Position numbers and translations under genes: made by a program. Positions 42,517-56,241 of a DNA stretch of 64,000 nt are shown here, in pieces (position 1 is the first letter of the stretch; every line of letters begins with the position of its first letter). Source of the stretch: Caprella mutica (lineage: Eukaryota > Arthropoda > Malacostraca > Amphipoda > Caprellidae); assembly GCA_947561585.1 (NCBI GenBank), contig CANNZV010000268.1, forward strand, positions 560,719 to 624,718, given 5' to 3'. The notes beneath the pieces were generated by a model. It was not told where the DNA came from and searched no databases. It worked only from the letters and a program-made list of their open reading frames with translations.

Positions 42517-45500
42517 AAACATCAAATGAAGTCAACATCAAGTGAAGTAAACATCAAATGAAGTAAACATCAATTGAAGAAAACATCAAATGAAGTAAAC
42601 AACAAATGAAAAAAACATTAAATGAAGTAAACATCAAATGAAGTGAATAAAAAATGAAGTAAACAACAAATGAATTCAACATCAAATGAAGTAAACATCA
42701 AATGAAGTCAACATCAAATGAAGAAAACAACAAATGAAGTAAACATAAAATAAAGTAAACATCAAATGAAGTAAGCAACAAATGAAGTAAACACACAAAT
42801 GAAGTAAACATCAAATGAAGTAAACATCAAATGAAGTAAACATCAATTAATGAAGTAAATATCAAATGAAATAAACATCAAATGAATTAAGCAACAAATG
42901 AAGTAAACACACAAATGAAGTAAACGTCAAATGAAGTAAACAACAAATGAAGTAAACAACAAATGAAGTCAACATCAAATGAAATAAACATCAAATGGAG
43001 TAAACATCATATGGAGTAAACATCAAATGAAGTAAACATCAAATGAAGTAAACAACAAATGAAGTAAACAACAAATGGAATCAACATCAAATGAAGTCAA
43101 TATCAAATGAAGTAAACATCGAATGAAGTAAACAACAAATGAATTCAACATGAAATGAAGTCAACATCAAATGAAGTAAAAATCGAATGAAGTAAACAAC
43201 AAATGAAGTCAACATAAAATGAAGTCAACATCAAATGAAGTAAACATCAAATGAAGTAAACAACAGATGAAGTAAACATCAAATGAAGTAAACATCAAAT
43301 GAATTCAACATCAAATGAAGTCAACATCAAATGAAGTAAACATCAAATGAAGTAAACATCAAATGAAGTAAACATCAAATGAAGTAAACATCAAATGAAG
43401 TTAACATCAAATTAAGTAAACAACAAATGAAGTAAACATCAAATGAAGTAAACATCAAATGAAGTAAACATCAAATGAAGTAATTGCAACAAATGAAGTC
43501 AACATCAAATAAAGTCAACATTAGATGAAGTAAACATCAAATAAAGTAAACATCAAATGAACTAAACATCAAATAAAGTAAACAACAAATGAAGTAAACA
43601 ACAAATGAAATCAACATCAAATGAAGTAAACATCAAATGAAGTAAACATCAAATGAAGTAAACATCAAATGAAGTAAACATCAAATGAAGTAAACATCAA
43701 ATGAAGTAAACATCAAATGAAGTAAACATCGGATGAAGTAAGCAACAAATGAAGTGAACAACAAATGTCAACATCAAATAAAGTCAATATCAAATGAAGT
43801 AAACATCAAATGGAGTAAATAACAAATGAAGTCAACATCAAATGAAGTCAACATCAAATGAAGTAACATCAAATGAAGTAAGCATTAGATGAAGTAAACA
43901 TCAAATGAAATAAACAACAAATGAAGTCAACATCAAATGAAGTCAACATCAAATGGAGTAACATCAAATGAAGTAAGCATTAGATGAAGTAAACATCAAA
44001 TGAAGTAAACATCAAATGAAGTAAACATCAAATGAAGTCAACATCAAATGAAGTCAACATCAAATGAAGTAAACAACAAATGAAGTTAACATCAAATTAA
44101 GTAAACAATAAATGAAGTTAAAATCAAATGAAGTCAATATCAGATGAAGTCGACATCAAATGAAGTCAAAATAAAATGAAGTAAATATCAAATGAAGTCA
44201 ACATCAAATGAAGTAAACATCAAATGAAGTCAACATCAAGTGAAGTAAACATCAAATGAAGTAAACATCGAATGAAGAAAACATCAAATGAAGTAAACAA
44301 CAAATGAAGTAAACATTAAATGATGTAAACATCAAATGAAGTGAATAAAAAATGAAGTAAACAACAAATGAAGTCAACATCAAATGAAGTAAACATCAAA
44401 TGAAGTCAACATCAAATGAAGAAAACATCAAATGAAGTAAACATCAAATGAAGTGAACATCAAATGAAGTAAACATCAAATGAAGTAAACATCAAATGAA
44501 GTAAACATCAAAAGAAGTAAACATCAAATGAAGTAAACATCAAATTAAGTAAACATCAAATGATGTAAATATCAAATGAAGTCAACATCAAATTAAGTAA
44601 GCAACTAATGAAGTCAACATCAAATGAAGTCAACATCAAATGAAGTAAACATCAAATGAAGTAAACAACAGATGAAGCAAACATCAAATGAAGTGAACAT
44701 AAAATGAAGTAAACATCAAATGAAGTAAACATCAAATGAAGTAAACAACAAATGAGGTAAACAGCAAATGAAGTCAACATCAAATGAAGTAAACATCAAA
44801 TGAAGTAAACATCAAAAGAAGTAAACATCAAATTAAGTAAACAACAAGTGAAGTAAACAACAAATGAAGTAAACAACAAATGAGGTAAACCACAAATGAA
44901 GTCAACATCAAATGGAATAAATATCAAATGAAGTAAACAACAAATAAAGTAAACATCAAATGAAGTTAACATCTAATGAAGTAAACAACAGATGAAGCAA
45001 ACATCAAATGAAGTAAACATAAAATGAAGTAAACATCAAATGAAGTAAACATCAAATGAAGTAAACAACAAATGAGGTAAAGAGCAAATGAAGTCAACAT
45101 CAAATGAAGTAAACATCAAATGAAGTAAACAACAAATGAAGTAAACATCAAATGAAGTAAACATCAGATGAAGTCAACATCAAATGAAGTCAACATTAGA
45201 TGAAGTAAACATCAAATGAAGTCAACATCAAATGAAGTAATAGCAACAAATGAAGTCAACATCAAATAAAGTCAACATCAAATGAAGTCAACATTAAATA
45301 AAGTAAACATCAAATGAACTAAACATCAAATAAAGTAAACAACAAATGAAGTAAACAACAAATGAAATCAACATCAAATGAAGTAAACATCAAAAGAAGT
45401 AAACATCAAATGAAGTAAACATCAAATGAAGTAAACATCGGATGAAGTAAGCAACAAATGAAGTGAACAACAAATGTCGACATCAAATAAAGTCAATATC

Positions 45501-45590
45501 AAATGAAGTAAACATCAAATGAAGTAAATAACAAATAAAGTCAACATCAAATAAAGTCAACATCAAATGAAGTAACATCAAATGAAGTAA
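42517..45590. repeat. 16-bp array, HOR family transition
   Basis: Ordinary 16-bp array. It continues the marker order of the previous blocks, with a single copy of the 405-bp segment (CAATTG at 42571), TAATTGCAAC near 43481, and GCATTAGATG near 43884. It then passes into the 2.2-kb family. Near 45239 the usual TAATTGCAAC unit appears as TAATAGCAAC, the only such variant that I found. No gene or foreign sequence is visible. Confidence 0.7.
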
Positions 45591-47805
45591 GCATTAGATG
45601 AAGTAAACATCATATGAAGTAAACATCAAATGAAATAAACATCAAATGAAGTCAACATCAAATGAAGTCAACATCAAATGAAGTCAACATCAAATGAAGT
45701 AAACAACAATTGAAGTTAACATCAAATGAAGTAAACAATAAATGAAGTTAAAATCAAATGAAGTCAATATCAGATGAAGTCGACATCAAATGAAGTTAAC
45801 ATAAAATGAAGTAAATATCAAATGAAGTCAACATCAAATGAAGTAAACATCAAATGAAGTCAACATCAAGTGAAGTAAACATCAAATGAAGTAAACATCA
45901 AATGAAGAAAACATCAAATGAAGTAAACAACAAATGAAAAAAATATTAAATGAAGTAAACATAAAATGAAGTGAATAAAAAATGAAGTAAACAACAAATG
46001 AATTCAACATCAAATGAAGTAAACATCAAATGAAGTCAACATCAAATGAAGAAAACAACAAATGAAGTAAACATAAAATAAAGTAAACATCAAATGAAGT
46101 AAACATCAAATGAAGTAAACATCAAATGAAGTAAACATCAAATGAAGTAAACATCAAATGATGTAAACATCAAATGAAGTAAACATCAAATGAAGTAAGC
46201 AACAAATGAAGTAAACACACAAATGAAGTAAACATCAAATGAAGTAAACATCAAATGAAGTAAACATCAATTAATGAAGTAAATATCAAATGAAATAAAC
46301 ATCAAATGAAGTAAGCAACAAATGAAGTAAACACACAAATAAAGTAAACGTCAAATGAAGTAAACAACAAATGAAGTAAACAACAAATGAAGTCAACATC
46401 AAATGAAATAAACATCAAATGGAGTAAACATCATATGAAGTAAACATCAAATGAAGTAAACATCAAATGAAGTAAACAACAAATGAAGTAAACAACAAAT
46501 GAAATCAACATCAAATGATGTCAATATCAAATGAAGTAAACATCGAATGAAGTAAACAACAAATGAATTCAACATGAAATGAAGTCAACATCAAATGAAG
46601 TAAAAATCGAATGAAGTAAACAACAAATGAAGTCAACATAAAATGAAGTCAACATCAAATGAAGTAAACATCAAATGAAGTATACAACAGATGAAGTAAA
46701 CATCAAATGAAGTAAACATCAAATGAATTCAACATCAAATGAAGTCAACATCAAATGAAGTAAACATCAAATGAAGTAAACATCAAATGAAGTAAATATC
46801 AAATGAAGTAAACATCAAATGAAGTTAACATCAAATTAAGTAAACAACAAATGAAGTAAACAACAAATGAAGTAAACATCAAATGACGTAAACATCAAAT
46901 GAAGTAAACATCAAATGAAGTAAACAACAAATGAAGTAAACAGCAAATGAAGTCAACATCAAATGAAGTAAACATCAAATGAAGCAAACATCAAATGAAG
47001 TAAACAAAGAATGAAGTAAACAAAGAATGAAGTGAACAACAAATGAAGTAAACAACAAATGAGGTAAACCACAAATGAAGTCAACATCAAATGGAATAAA
47101 TATCAAATGAAGTAAAAAACAAATAAAGTAAACCTCAAATGAAGTTAACATCAAATGAAGTAAACCACAAATGAAGTCAACATCAAATGAAATAAATATT
47201 AAATGAAGTAAACAACAAATGAAGTCAACATCAAATGAAATAAATATCAAATGAAGTACACAAAAAATGAAGTAAACATCAAATGAAGTAAACATCAAAT
47301 GAAGTAAACATCAAATGAAGTAATTGCAACAAATGAAGTCAACATCAATTAAAGTAAACATCAAATGAACTAAACATCAAATAAAGTAAACATCAAATGA
47401 ACTAAACATCAAATAAAGTAAACAACAAATGAAGTAAACAACAAATGAAATCAACATCAAATGAAGTAAACATCAAATGAAGTAAACATCAAATGAAGTA
47501 AACATCAAATGAAGTAAACATCAAATGAAGTAAACATCAAATGAAGTAAACATCAAATGAAGTAAACATCGGATGAAGTAAGCAACAAATGAAGTGAACA
47601 ACAAATGAAGTAAACATTAAATGATGTAAACATCAAATGAAGTGAATAAAAAATGAAGTAAACAACAAATGAAGTCAACATCAAATGAAGTAAACATCAA
47701 ATGAAGTCAACATCAAATGAAGAAAACAACATATGAAGTAAACATAAAATGAAGTAAACATCAAATGAAGTAAATAACAAATGAAGTCAACATCAAATGA
47801 AGTAA
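45591..47805. repeat. 2.2-kb higher-order repeat, copy 1 of 3
   Basis: First of three successive copies of a 2.2-kb HOR, bounded here by the GCATTAGATG marker (45591, 47806, 50085). It contains the paired AAACAAAGAATG units near 47010-47030 and two GAACTAAACATC units near 47367-47405. The copies differ in length (2215 and 2279 bp between markers) because of unit gains, described separately. Confidence 0.85.
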
Positions 47806-50084
47806 GCATTAGATGAAGTAAACATCATATGAAGTAAACATCAAATGAAATAAACATCAAATGAAGTCAACATCAAATGAAGTCAACATCAAATGAAGTC
47901 AACATCAAATGAAGTAAACAACAATTGAAGTTAACATCAAATGAAGTAAACAATAAATGAAGTTAAAATCAAATGAAGTCAATATCAGATGAAGTCGACA
48001 TCAAATGAAGTCAACATAAAATGAAGTAAATATCAAATGAAGTCAACATCAAATGAAGTAAACATCAAATGAAGTCAACATCAAGTGAAGTAAACATCAA
48101 ATGAAGTAAACCTCAAATGAAGAAAACATCAAATGAAGTAAACAACAAATGAAAAAAACATTAAATGAAGTAAACATCAAATGAAGTGAATAAAAAATGA
48201 AGTAAACAACAAATGAATTCAATATCAAATGAAGTAAACATCAAATGAAGTCAACATCAAATGAAGAAAACAACAAATGAAGTAAACATAAAAAATAGTA
48301 AACATCAAATGAAGTAAACATCAAATGAAGTAAACATCAAATGAAGTAAACATCAAATGAAGTAAACATCAAATGATGTAAACATCAAATGAAGTAAACA
48401 TCAAATGAAGTAAGCAACAAATGAAGTAAACACACAAATGAAGTAAACATCAAATGAAGTAAACATCAAATGAAGTAAACATCAATTAATGAAGTAAATA
48501 TCAAATGAAATAAACATCAAATGAAGTAAGCAACAAATGAAGTAAAAACACAAATGAAGTAAACGTCAAATGAAGTAAACAACAAATGAAGTAAACAACA
48601 AATGGAGTCAACATCAAATGAAATAAACATCAAATTGAGTAAACATCATATGAAGTAAACATCAAATGAAGTAAACATCAAATGAAGTAAACAACAAATG
48701 AAGTAAACAACAAATGAAATCAACATCAAATGAAGTCAATATCAAATGAAGTAAACATCGAATGAAGTAAACAACAAATGAATTCAACATGAAATGAAGT
48801 CAACATCAAATGAAGTAAAAATCGAATGAAGTAAACAACAAATGAAGTCAACATAAAATGAAGTCAACATCAAATGAAGTAAACATCAAATGAAGTATAC
48901 AACAGATGAAGTAAACATCAAATGAAGTAAACATCAAATGAATTCAACATCAAATGAAGTCAACATCAAATGAAGTAAACATCAAATGAAGTAAACATCA
49001 AATGAAGTAAATATCAAATGAAGTAAACATCAAATGAAGTTAACATCAAATTAAGTAAACAACAAATGAAGTAAACAACAAATGAAGTAAACATCAAATG
49101 ACGTAAACATCAAATGAAGTAAACATCAAATGAAGTAAACAACAAATGAAGTAAACAGCAAATGAAGTCAACATCAAATGAAGTAAACATCAAATGAAGC
49201 AAACATCAAATGAAGTAAACAAAGAAGGAAGTAAACAAAGAATGAAGTGAACAACAAATGAAGTAAACAACAAATGAAGCAAACATCAAATGAAGTAAAC
49301 AAAGAATGAAGTAAACAAAGAATGAAGTGAACAACAAATGAAGTAAACAACAAATGAGGTAAACCACAAATGAAGTCAACATCAAATGGAATAAATATCA
49401 AATGAAGTAAAAAACAAATAAAGTAAACCTCAAATGAAGTTAACATCAAATGAAGTAAACCACAAATGAAGTCAACATCAAATGAAATAAATATCAAATG
49501 AAGTAAACAACAAATGAAGTCAACATCAAATGAAATAAATATCAAATGAAGTACACAAAAAATGAAGTAAACATCAAATGAAGTAAACATCAAATGAAGT
49601 AAACATCAAATGAAGTAATTGCAACAAATGAAGTCAACATCAATTAAAGTAAACATCAAATGAACTAAACATCAAATAAAGTAAACATCAAATGAACTAA
49701 ACATCAAATAAAGTAAACAACAAATGAAGTAAACAACAAATGAAATCAACATAAAATGAAGTAAACATCAAATGAAGTAAACATCAAATGAAGTAAACAT
49801 CAAATGAAGTAAACATCAAATGAAGTAAACATCAAATGAAGTAAACATCAAATGAAGTAAACATCGGATGAAGTAAGCAACAAATGAAGTGAACAACAAA
49901 TGAAGTAAACATTAAATGATGTAAACATCAAATGAAGTGAATAAAAAATGAAGTAAACAACAAATGAAGTCAACATCAAATGAAGTCAACATCAAATGAA
50001 GAAAACAACAAATGAAGTAAACATAAAATGAAGTAAACATCAAATGAAGTAAATAACAAATGAAGTCAACATCAAATGAAGTAA
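47806..50084. repeat. 2.2-kb higher-order repeat, copy 2 of 3
   Basis: Second copy. It shares with copy 1 the diverged segment with GTAAACCTCAAATG and GTACACAAAAAATG units (near 47131 and 47258 in copy 1, 49430 and 49552 here), which the third copy lacks. It carries an extra 80-bp duplication at 49196-49355. It differs by CAAATTGAG near 48633, shared with copy 3 (near 50915) but not with copy 1. Confidence 0.85.
49196..49355. repeat. Local 80-bp (5-unit) tandem duplication
   Basis: Five units beginning GAAGCAAACATC occur twice, at 49196-49275 and 49276-49355. The first copy has AAAGAAGGAAG where the second has AAAGAATGAAG. Neither neighbouring 2.2-kb copy has the extra five units. The insertion shifts the minus-strand reading frame, which is why the open frame there is longer (139 codons) than in the sister copies (107). 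Confidence 0.88.
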
Positions 50085-52180
50085 GCATTAGATGAAGTAA
50101 ACATCATATGAAGTAAACATCAAATGAAATAAACATCAAATGAAGTCAACATCAAATGAAGTCAACATCAAATGAAGTCAACATCAAATGAAGTAAACAA
50201 CAATTGAAGTTAACATCAAATGAAGTAAACAATAAATGAAGTTAAAATCAAATGAAGTCAATATCAGATGAAGTCGACATCAAATGAAGTCAACATAAAA
50301 TGAAGTAAATATCAAATGAAGTCAACATCAAATGAGGTAAACATCAAATGAAGTCAACATCAAGTGAAGTAAACATCAAATGAAGTAAACATCAAATGAA
50401 GAAAACATCAAATGAAGTAAACAACAAATGAAAAAAACATTAAATGAAGTAAACATCAAATGAAGTGAATAAAAAATGAAGTAAACAACAAATGAATTCA
50501 ATATCAAATGAAGTAAACATCAAATGAAGTCAACATCAAATGAAGAAAACAACAAATGAAGTAAACATAAAAAAAAGTAAACATCAAATGAAGTAAACAT
50601 CAAATGAAGTAAACATCAAATGAAGTAAACATCAAATGAAGTAAACATCAAATGATGTAAACATCAAATGAAGTAAACATCAAATGAAGTAAGCAACAAA
50701 TGAAGTAAACACACAAATGAAGTAAACATCAAATGAAGTAAACATCAAATGAAGTAAACATCAATTAATGAAGTAAATATCAAATGAAATAAACATCAAA
50801 TGAAGTAAGCAACAAATGAAGTAAAAACACAAATGAAGTAAACGTCAAATGAAGTAAACAACAAATGAAGTAAACAACAAATGGAGTCAACATCAAATGA
50901 AATAAACATCAAATTGAGTAAACATCATATGAAGTAAACATCAAATGAAGTAAACATCAAATGAAGTAAACAACAAATGAAGTAAACAACAAATGAAATC
51001 AACATCAAATGAAGTCAATATCAAATGAAGTAAACATCGAATGAAGTAAACAACAAATGAATTCAACATGAAATGAAGTCAACATCAAATGAAGTAAAAA
51101 TCGAATGAAGTAAACAACAAATGAAGTCAACATAAAATGAAGTCAACATCAAATGAAGTAAACATCAAATGAAGTATACAACAGATGAAGTAAACATCAA
51201 ATGAAGTAAACATCAAATGAATTCAACATCAAATGAAGTCAACATCAAATGAAGTAAACATCAAATGAAGTAAACATCAAATGAAGTAAATATCAAATGA
51301 AGTAAACATCAAATGAAGTTAACATCAAATTAAGTAAACAACAAATGAAGTAAACAACAAATGAAGTAAACATCAAATGACGTAAACATCAAATGAAGTA
51401 AACATCAAATGAAGTAAACAACAAATGAAGTAAACAGCAAATGAAGTCAACATCAAATGAAGTAAACATCAAATGAAGCAAACATCAAATGAAGTAAACA
51501 AAGAATGAAGTAAACAAAGAATGAAGTGAACAACAAATGAAGTAAACAACAAATGAGGTAAACCACAAATGAAGTCAACATCAAATGGAATAAATATCAA
51601 ATGAAGTAAACAACAAATAAAGTAAACATCAAATGAAGTTAACATCAAATGAAGTAAACCACAAATGAAGTCAACATCAAATGAAATAAATATCAAATGA
51701 AGTAAACAACAAATGAAGTCAACATCAAATGAAATAAATATCAAATGAAGTAAACAACAAATGAAGTAAACATCAAATGAAGTAAACATCAAATGAAGTA
51801 AACATCAAATGAAGTAATTGCAACAAATGAAGTCAACATCAAATAAAGTCAACATTAGATGAAGTAAACATCAAATAAAGTAAACATCAAATGAACTAAA
51901 CATCAAATAAAGTAAACAACAAATGAAGTAAACAACAAATGAAATCAACATCAAATGAAGTAAACATCAAATGAAGTAAACATCAAATGAAGTAAACATC
52001 AAATGAAGTAAACATCAAATGAAGTAAACATCGGATGAAGTAAGCAACAAATGAAGTGAACAACAAATGAAGTAAACATTAAATGATGTAAACATCAAAT
52101 TAAGTGAATAAAAAATGAAGTAAACAACAAATGAAGTCAACATCAAATGAAGAAAACAACAAATGAAGTAAACATAAAAT
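50085..52180. repeat. 2.2-kb higher-order repeat, copy 3 of 3
   Basis: Third copy. It is colinear with copy 2 from the GCATTAGATG marker until about 52180, where CATAAAATAAAG replaces CATAAAATGAAG and a different HOR family starts. It lacks the 80-bp duplication and has GTAAACATC and GTAAACAAC in the segment where copies 1 and 2 share GTAAACCTC and GTACACAAA. TAATTGCAAC lies near 51814, the last occurrence in the window. Confidence 0.8.
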
Positions 52181-52288
52181 AAAGTAAACATCAGATGAAG
52201 TAAACATCAAATGAAGTAAACATCAAATGAAGTAAACATCAAATGAAGTAAACATCAAATGAAGTAAACATCAAATGAAGTAAACATC
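52181..52288. repeat. Short consensus run between HOR families
   Basis: About seven near-consensus 16-bp units that link the 2.2-kb family to the 3.9-kb family. The first is CATCAGATG, and the rest match GAAGTAAACATCAAAT. Confidence 0.7.
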
Positions 52289-52420
52289 AAATTAAGTAAA
52301 CATCAAATGATGTAAATATCAAATGAAGTCAACATCAAATTAAGTAAGCAACAAATGAAGTCAACATCAAATGAAGTCAACATCAAATGAAGTCAACATC
52401 AAATGAAGTAAACATCAAAT

Positions 52421-53049
52421 GAAGTAAACAACAGATGAAGCAAACATCAAATGAAGTAAACATAAAATGAAGTAAACATCAAATGAAGTAAACATCAAAT
52501 GAAGTAAACAACAAATGAGGTAAACAGCAAATGAAGTCAACATCAAATGAAGTAAACATCAAATGAAGTAAACATCAAAAGAAGTAAACATCAAATTAAG
52601 TAAACAACAAGTGAAGTAAACAACAAATGAAGTAAACAACAAATGAGGTAAACCACAAATGAAGTCAACATCAAATGGAATAAATATCAAATGAAGTAAA
52701 CAACAAATAAAGTAAACATCAAATGAAGTTAACATCAAATGAAGTAAACAACAGATGAAGCAAACATCAAATGAAGTAAACATAAAATGAAGTAAACATC
52801 AAATGAAGTAAACATCAAATGAAGTAAACAACAAATGAGGTAAAGAGCAAATGAAGTCAACATCAAATGAAGTAAACATCAAATGAAGTAAACATCAAAA
52901 GAAGTAAACATCAAATTAAGTAAACAACAAGTGAAGTAAACAACAAATGAAGTAAACAACAAATGAGGTAAACCACAAATGAAGTCAACATCAAATGGAA
53001 TAAATATCAAATGAATTAAACAACAAATAAAGTAAACATCAAATGAAGT
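52421..53049. repeat. 320-bp (20-unit) tandem duplication
   Basis: Copies at 52421-52740 and 52741-53049. GAAGCAAAC is at 52437 and 52757, and CAAAAGAAG is at 52576 and 52896, both 320 bp apart. The second copy has GGTAAAGAGC where the first has GGTAAACAGC. The same pair recurs at 56358-56986 in the next 3.9-kb copy, so this duplication is older than that one. Confidence 0.88.
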
Positions 53050-54984
53050 CAACATTAGATGAAGTAAACAACAAATGAGGTAAACCACAAATGAAGTCAA
53101 CATCAAATGGAATAAATATCAAATGAAGTAAACAACAAATAAAGTAAACATCAAATGAAGTTAACATCAAATGAACTAAACATCAAATAAAGTAAACAAC
53201 AAATGAAGTAAACAACAAATGAAATCAACATCAAATTAAGTAAACATCAAATGAAGTAAACATCAAATGAAGTAAGCAACAAATGAAGTGAACAACAAAT
53301 GTCGACATCAAATAAAGTCAATATCAAATGAAGTAAACATCAAATGAAGTAAATAACAAATGAAGTCAACATCAAATGAAGTCAACATCAAATGAAATAA
53401 ACATCAAATGGAGTAAACAACAATTGAAGTTAACATCAAATGAAGTAAACAATAAATGAAGTTAAATTCAAATGAAGTCAATATCAGATGAAGTCGACAT
53501 CAAATGAAGTCAGCATAAAATGAAGTAAATATCAAATGAAGTCAACATCAAATGAAGTAAACATCAAATGAAGTCAACATCAAGTGAAGTAAACATCAAA
53601 TGATGTAAACATCAAATGAAGAATACATCAAATGAAGTAAACAACAAATGAAAAAAACATTAAATGAAGTAAACATCAAATGAAGTGAATAAAAAATGAA
53701 GTAAACAACAAATGAAGTCAACATCAAATGAAGTAAACATCAAATGAAGTCAATATCAGATGAAGTCGACATCAAATGAAGTCAACATAAAATGAAGTAA
53801 ATATCAAATGAAGTCAACATCAAATGAAGTAAACATCAAATGAAGTCAACATAAAATAAAGTAAACATCAAATGAAGTAAACATCAAATGAAGTAGACAT
53901 CAAATGAAGTAAACATCAAATGAAGTAAACATCAAATGAAATAAACATCAAATGAAGAAAACATCAAATGAAGTAAGCAACAAATGGAGTAAACACACAA
54001 ATAAAGTAAACATCAAATGAAGTAAACATCAAATGAAGTAAACATCAATTAATGAAGTAAATATCAAATGAAATAAACATCAAATGAAGTAAGCAACAAA
54101 TGAAGTAAACACACAAATGAAGTAAACGTCAAATGAAGTAAACAACAAATGAAGTAAACAACAAATGAAGTCAACATCAAATGAAATAAACATCAAATGG
54201 AGTAAACATCATATGAAGTAAACATCAAATGAAGTAAACATCAAATGAAGTAAACAACAAATGAAGTAAACAACAAATGAAATCAACATCAAATGAAGTC
54301 AATATCAAATGAAGTAAACATCGAATGAAGTAAACAACAAATGAATTCAACATGAAATGAAGTCAACATCAAATGAAGTAAACATCGAATGAAGTAAACA
54401 ACAAATGAAGTCAACATAAAATGAAGTCAACATCAAATGAAGTAAACATCAAGTGAAGTAAACAACAGATGAAGTAAACATTAAATGAAGTAAACATCAA
54501 ATGAAGTCAACATCAAATGAAGTAAACATCAAATGAAGTAAACATCAAATGAAGTAAACATCAAATGAAGTAAATATCAAATGAAGTAAACATCAAATGA
54601 AGTTAACATCAAATTAAGTAAACATCAAATGAAGTAAACAACAAATGAAGTAAACAACAAATGAAGTAAACATCAAATGACGTAAACATCAAATGAAGTA
54701 AACAAAGAATGAAGTAAACAACAAATGAAGTCAACATCAAATGAAGTCAATATCAACTGAAGTAAACATCAAATGAAGCAAACACCAAATGAAGTAAACA
54801 ACAAATGAAGTCAACATCAAATGAAATAAACATCAAATGAAGAAAACAATAAATGAAGTAAACATCCGATGAAGTAAACATCAGATAAAGTAAACATCAA
54901 ATGAAGTAAACAACGAATGAAGTAAAATGCAAATGAAGTCAACATCAAATGAAGTGAACATCAAATGAAGAAAACAACAATTGA

Positions 54985-55584
54985 AGTAAACATCAAATGA
55001 GGTAAACAAAGAATGAAGTAAACAACAAATGAAGTCAACATCAAATGAAGTCAATATCAAATGAAGTAAACATCAAATGAAGTAAACATCAAATGAAGTA
55101 AACAACAAATGAAGTCAACATCAAATGAAATAAACATCAAATGAAGAAAACAACAAATGAAGTAAACATCAAATGAAGTAAACATCAAATGAAGTAAACA
55201 AGGAATGAAGAAAACAACAAATGAAATAAACATCAAATGGAGTGAACATCGAATGGAGTAAACAACAAATGAAGTTAACATCAAATGAAGTCAACATCAG
55301 ATGAAGTCAACATCAAATGAAGTAAACATCAAATGAATAAAACATCGAATGAAGTAAACATCAAATGAAGTAAACATCAAATGAGGTAAACAAAGAATGA
55401 AGTAAACAACAAATGAAGTCAACATCAAATGAAGTCAATATCAAATGAAGTAAACATCAAATGAAGTAAACATCAAATGAAGTAAACAACAAATGAAGTC
55501 AACATCAAATGAAATAAACATCAAATGAAGAAAACAACAAATGAAGTAAACATCAAATGAAGTAAACATCAAATGAAGTAAACA
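54985..55584. repeat. 384-bp (24-unit) tandem duplication
   Basis: The marker GGTAAACAAAG occurs at 55001 and 55385, 384 bp apart, with matching units on both sides: GTCAATATC, then two consensus units, then GAAATAAACATC and GAAGAAAACAAC. The second copy is partial and diverges near 55585, where AAACAAGGAATG in copy 1 is AAACATCAAATG. Confidence 0.8.
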
Positions 55585-56241
55585 TCAAATGAATTAAACA
55601 TCGAATGAAGTAAACAACAAATGAAGTTAGCATCAAATGAAGTAAACATCAGATGAAGTCAACATCAAATGAAGTAAACATCAAATGAAGTAAATATCAA
55701 ATTAAGTAAACATCAAATGAAGTAAATATCAAATGAAGTCAACATCAAATGAAGTCAACATCAAATGATGTCAACATCAAATGAAGTAAACAACAAATGA
55801 AGTAAACAACAAATGAAGAAACATCTAATGAAGTAAACATCAAATGAAGTAAACAACAAATGAAGTAAACAACAAATGAAGTCAACATCAAATGAAGTTA
55901 AAATCAAATGAAGTAATAATCAAATTAAGTAAACATCAAATGAAGTCAACATTAAATGAAGTAAACAACAAATGAAGTAAACATCAAATAAAGTAAACAT
56001 CAAATGAAGTAAACATCAAATGAAGTAAACATCAAATGAAGTAAACATCAAATAAAGTAAGCAACAAATGAAGTAAACATCTATTGAAGTAAACATCAAA
56101 TGAAGTAAACAACAAATGAAGTAAACAACAATTGAAGTCAACATCAAATGGAGTAAACATCAAATGGAGTAAACATCAAATGGAGTAAAAAACAAATGGA
56201 ATAAACATCAAATGAAGTAAACATCAAATGAACTAAACATC

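Larger units (their letters stand above)
52289..56241. repeat. 3.9-kb higher-order repeat, copy 1
   Basis: This block recurs at 56242 to about 59896, offset 3953 bp at the start (AAATTAAG at 52289 and 56242) and 3937 bp after one extra GTCAACATC unit in this copy near 52378. It has markers not seen further left, such as CATCCGATG near 54865, GTAGACATC near 53894 and CATCTATTGAAG near 56079. It contains a 320-bp duplication at its left and a 384-bp duplication near 54985-55570. Confidence 0.85.
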
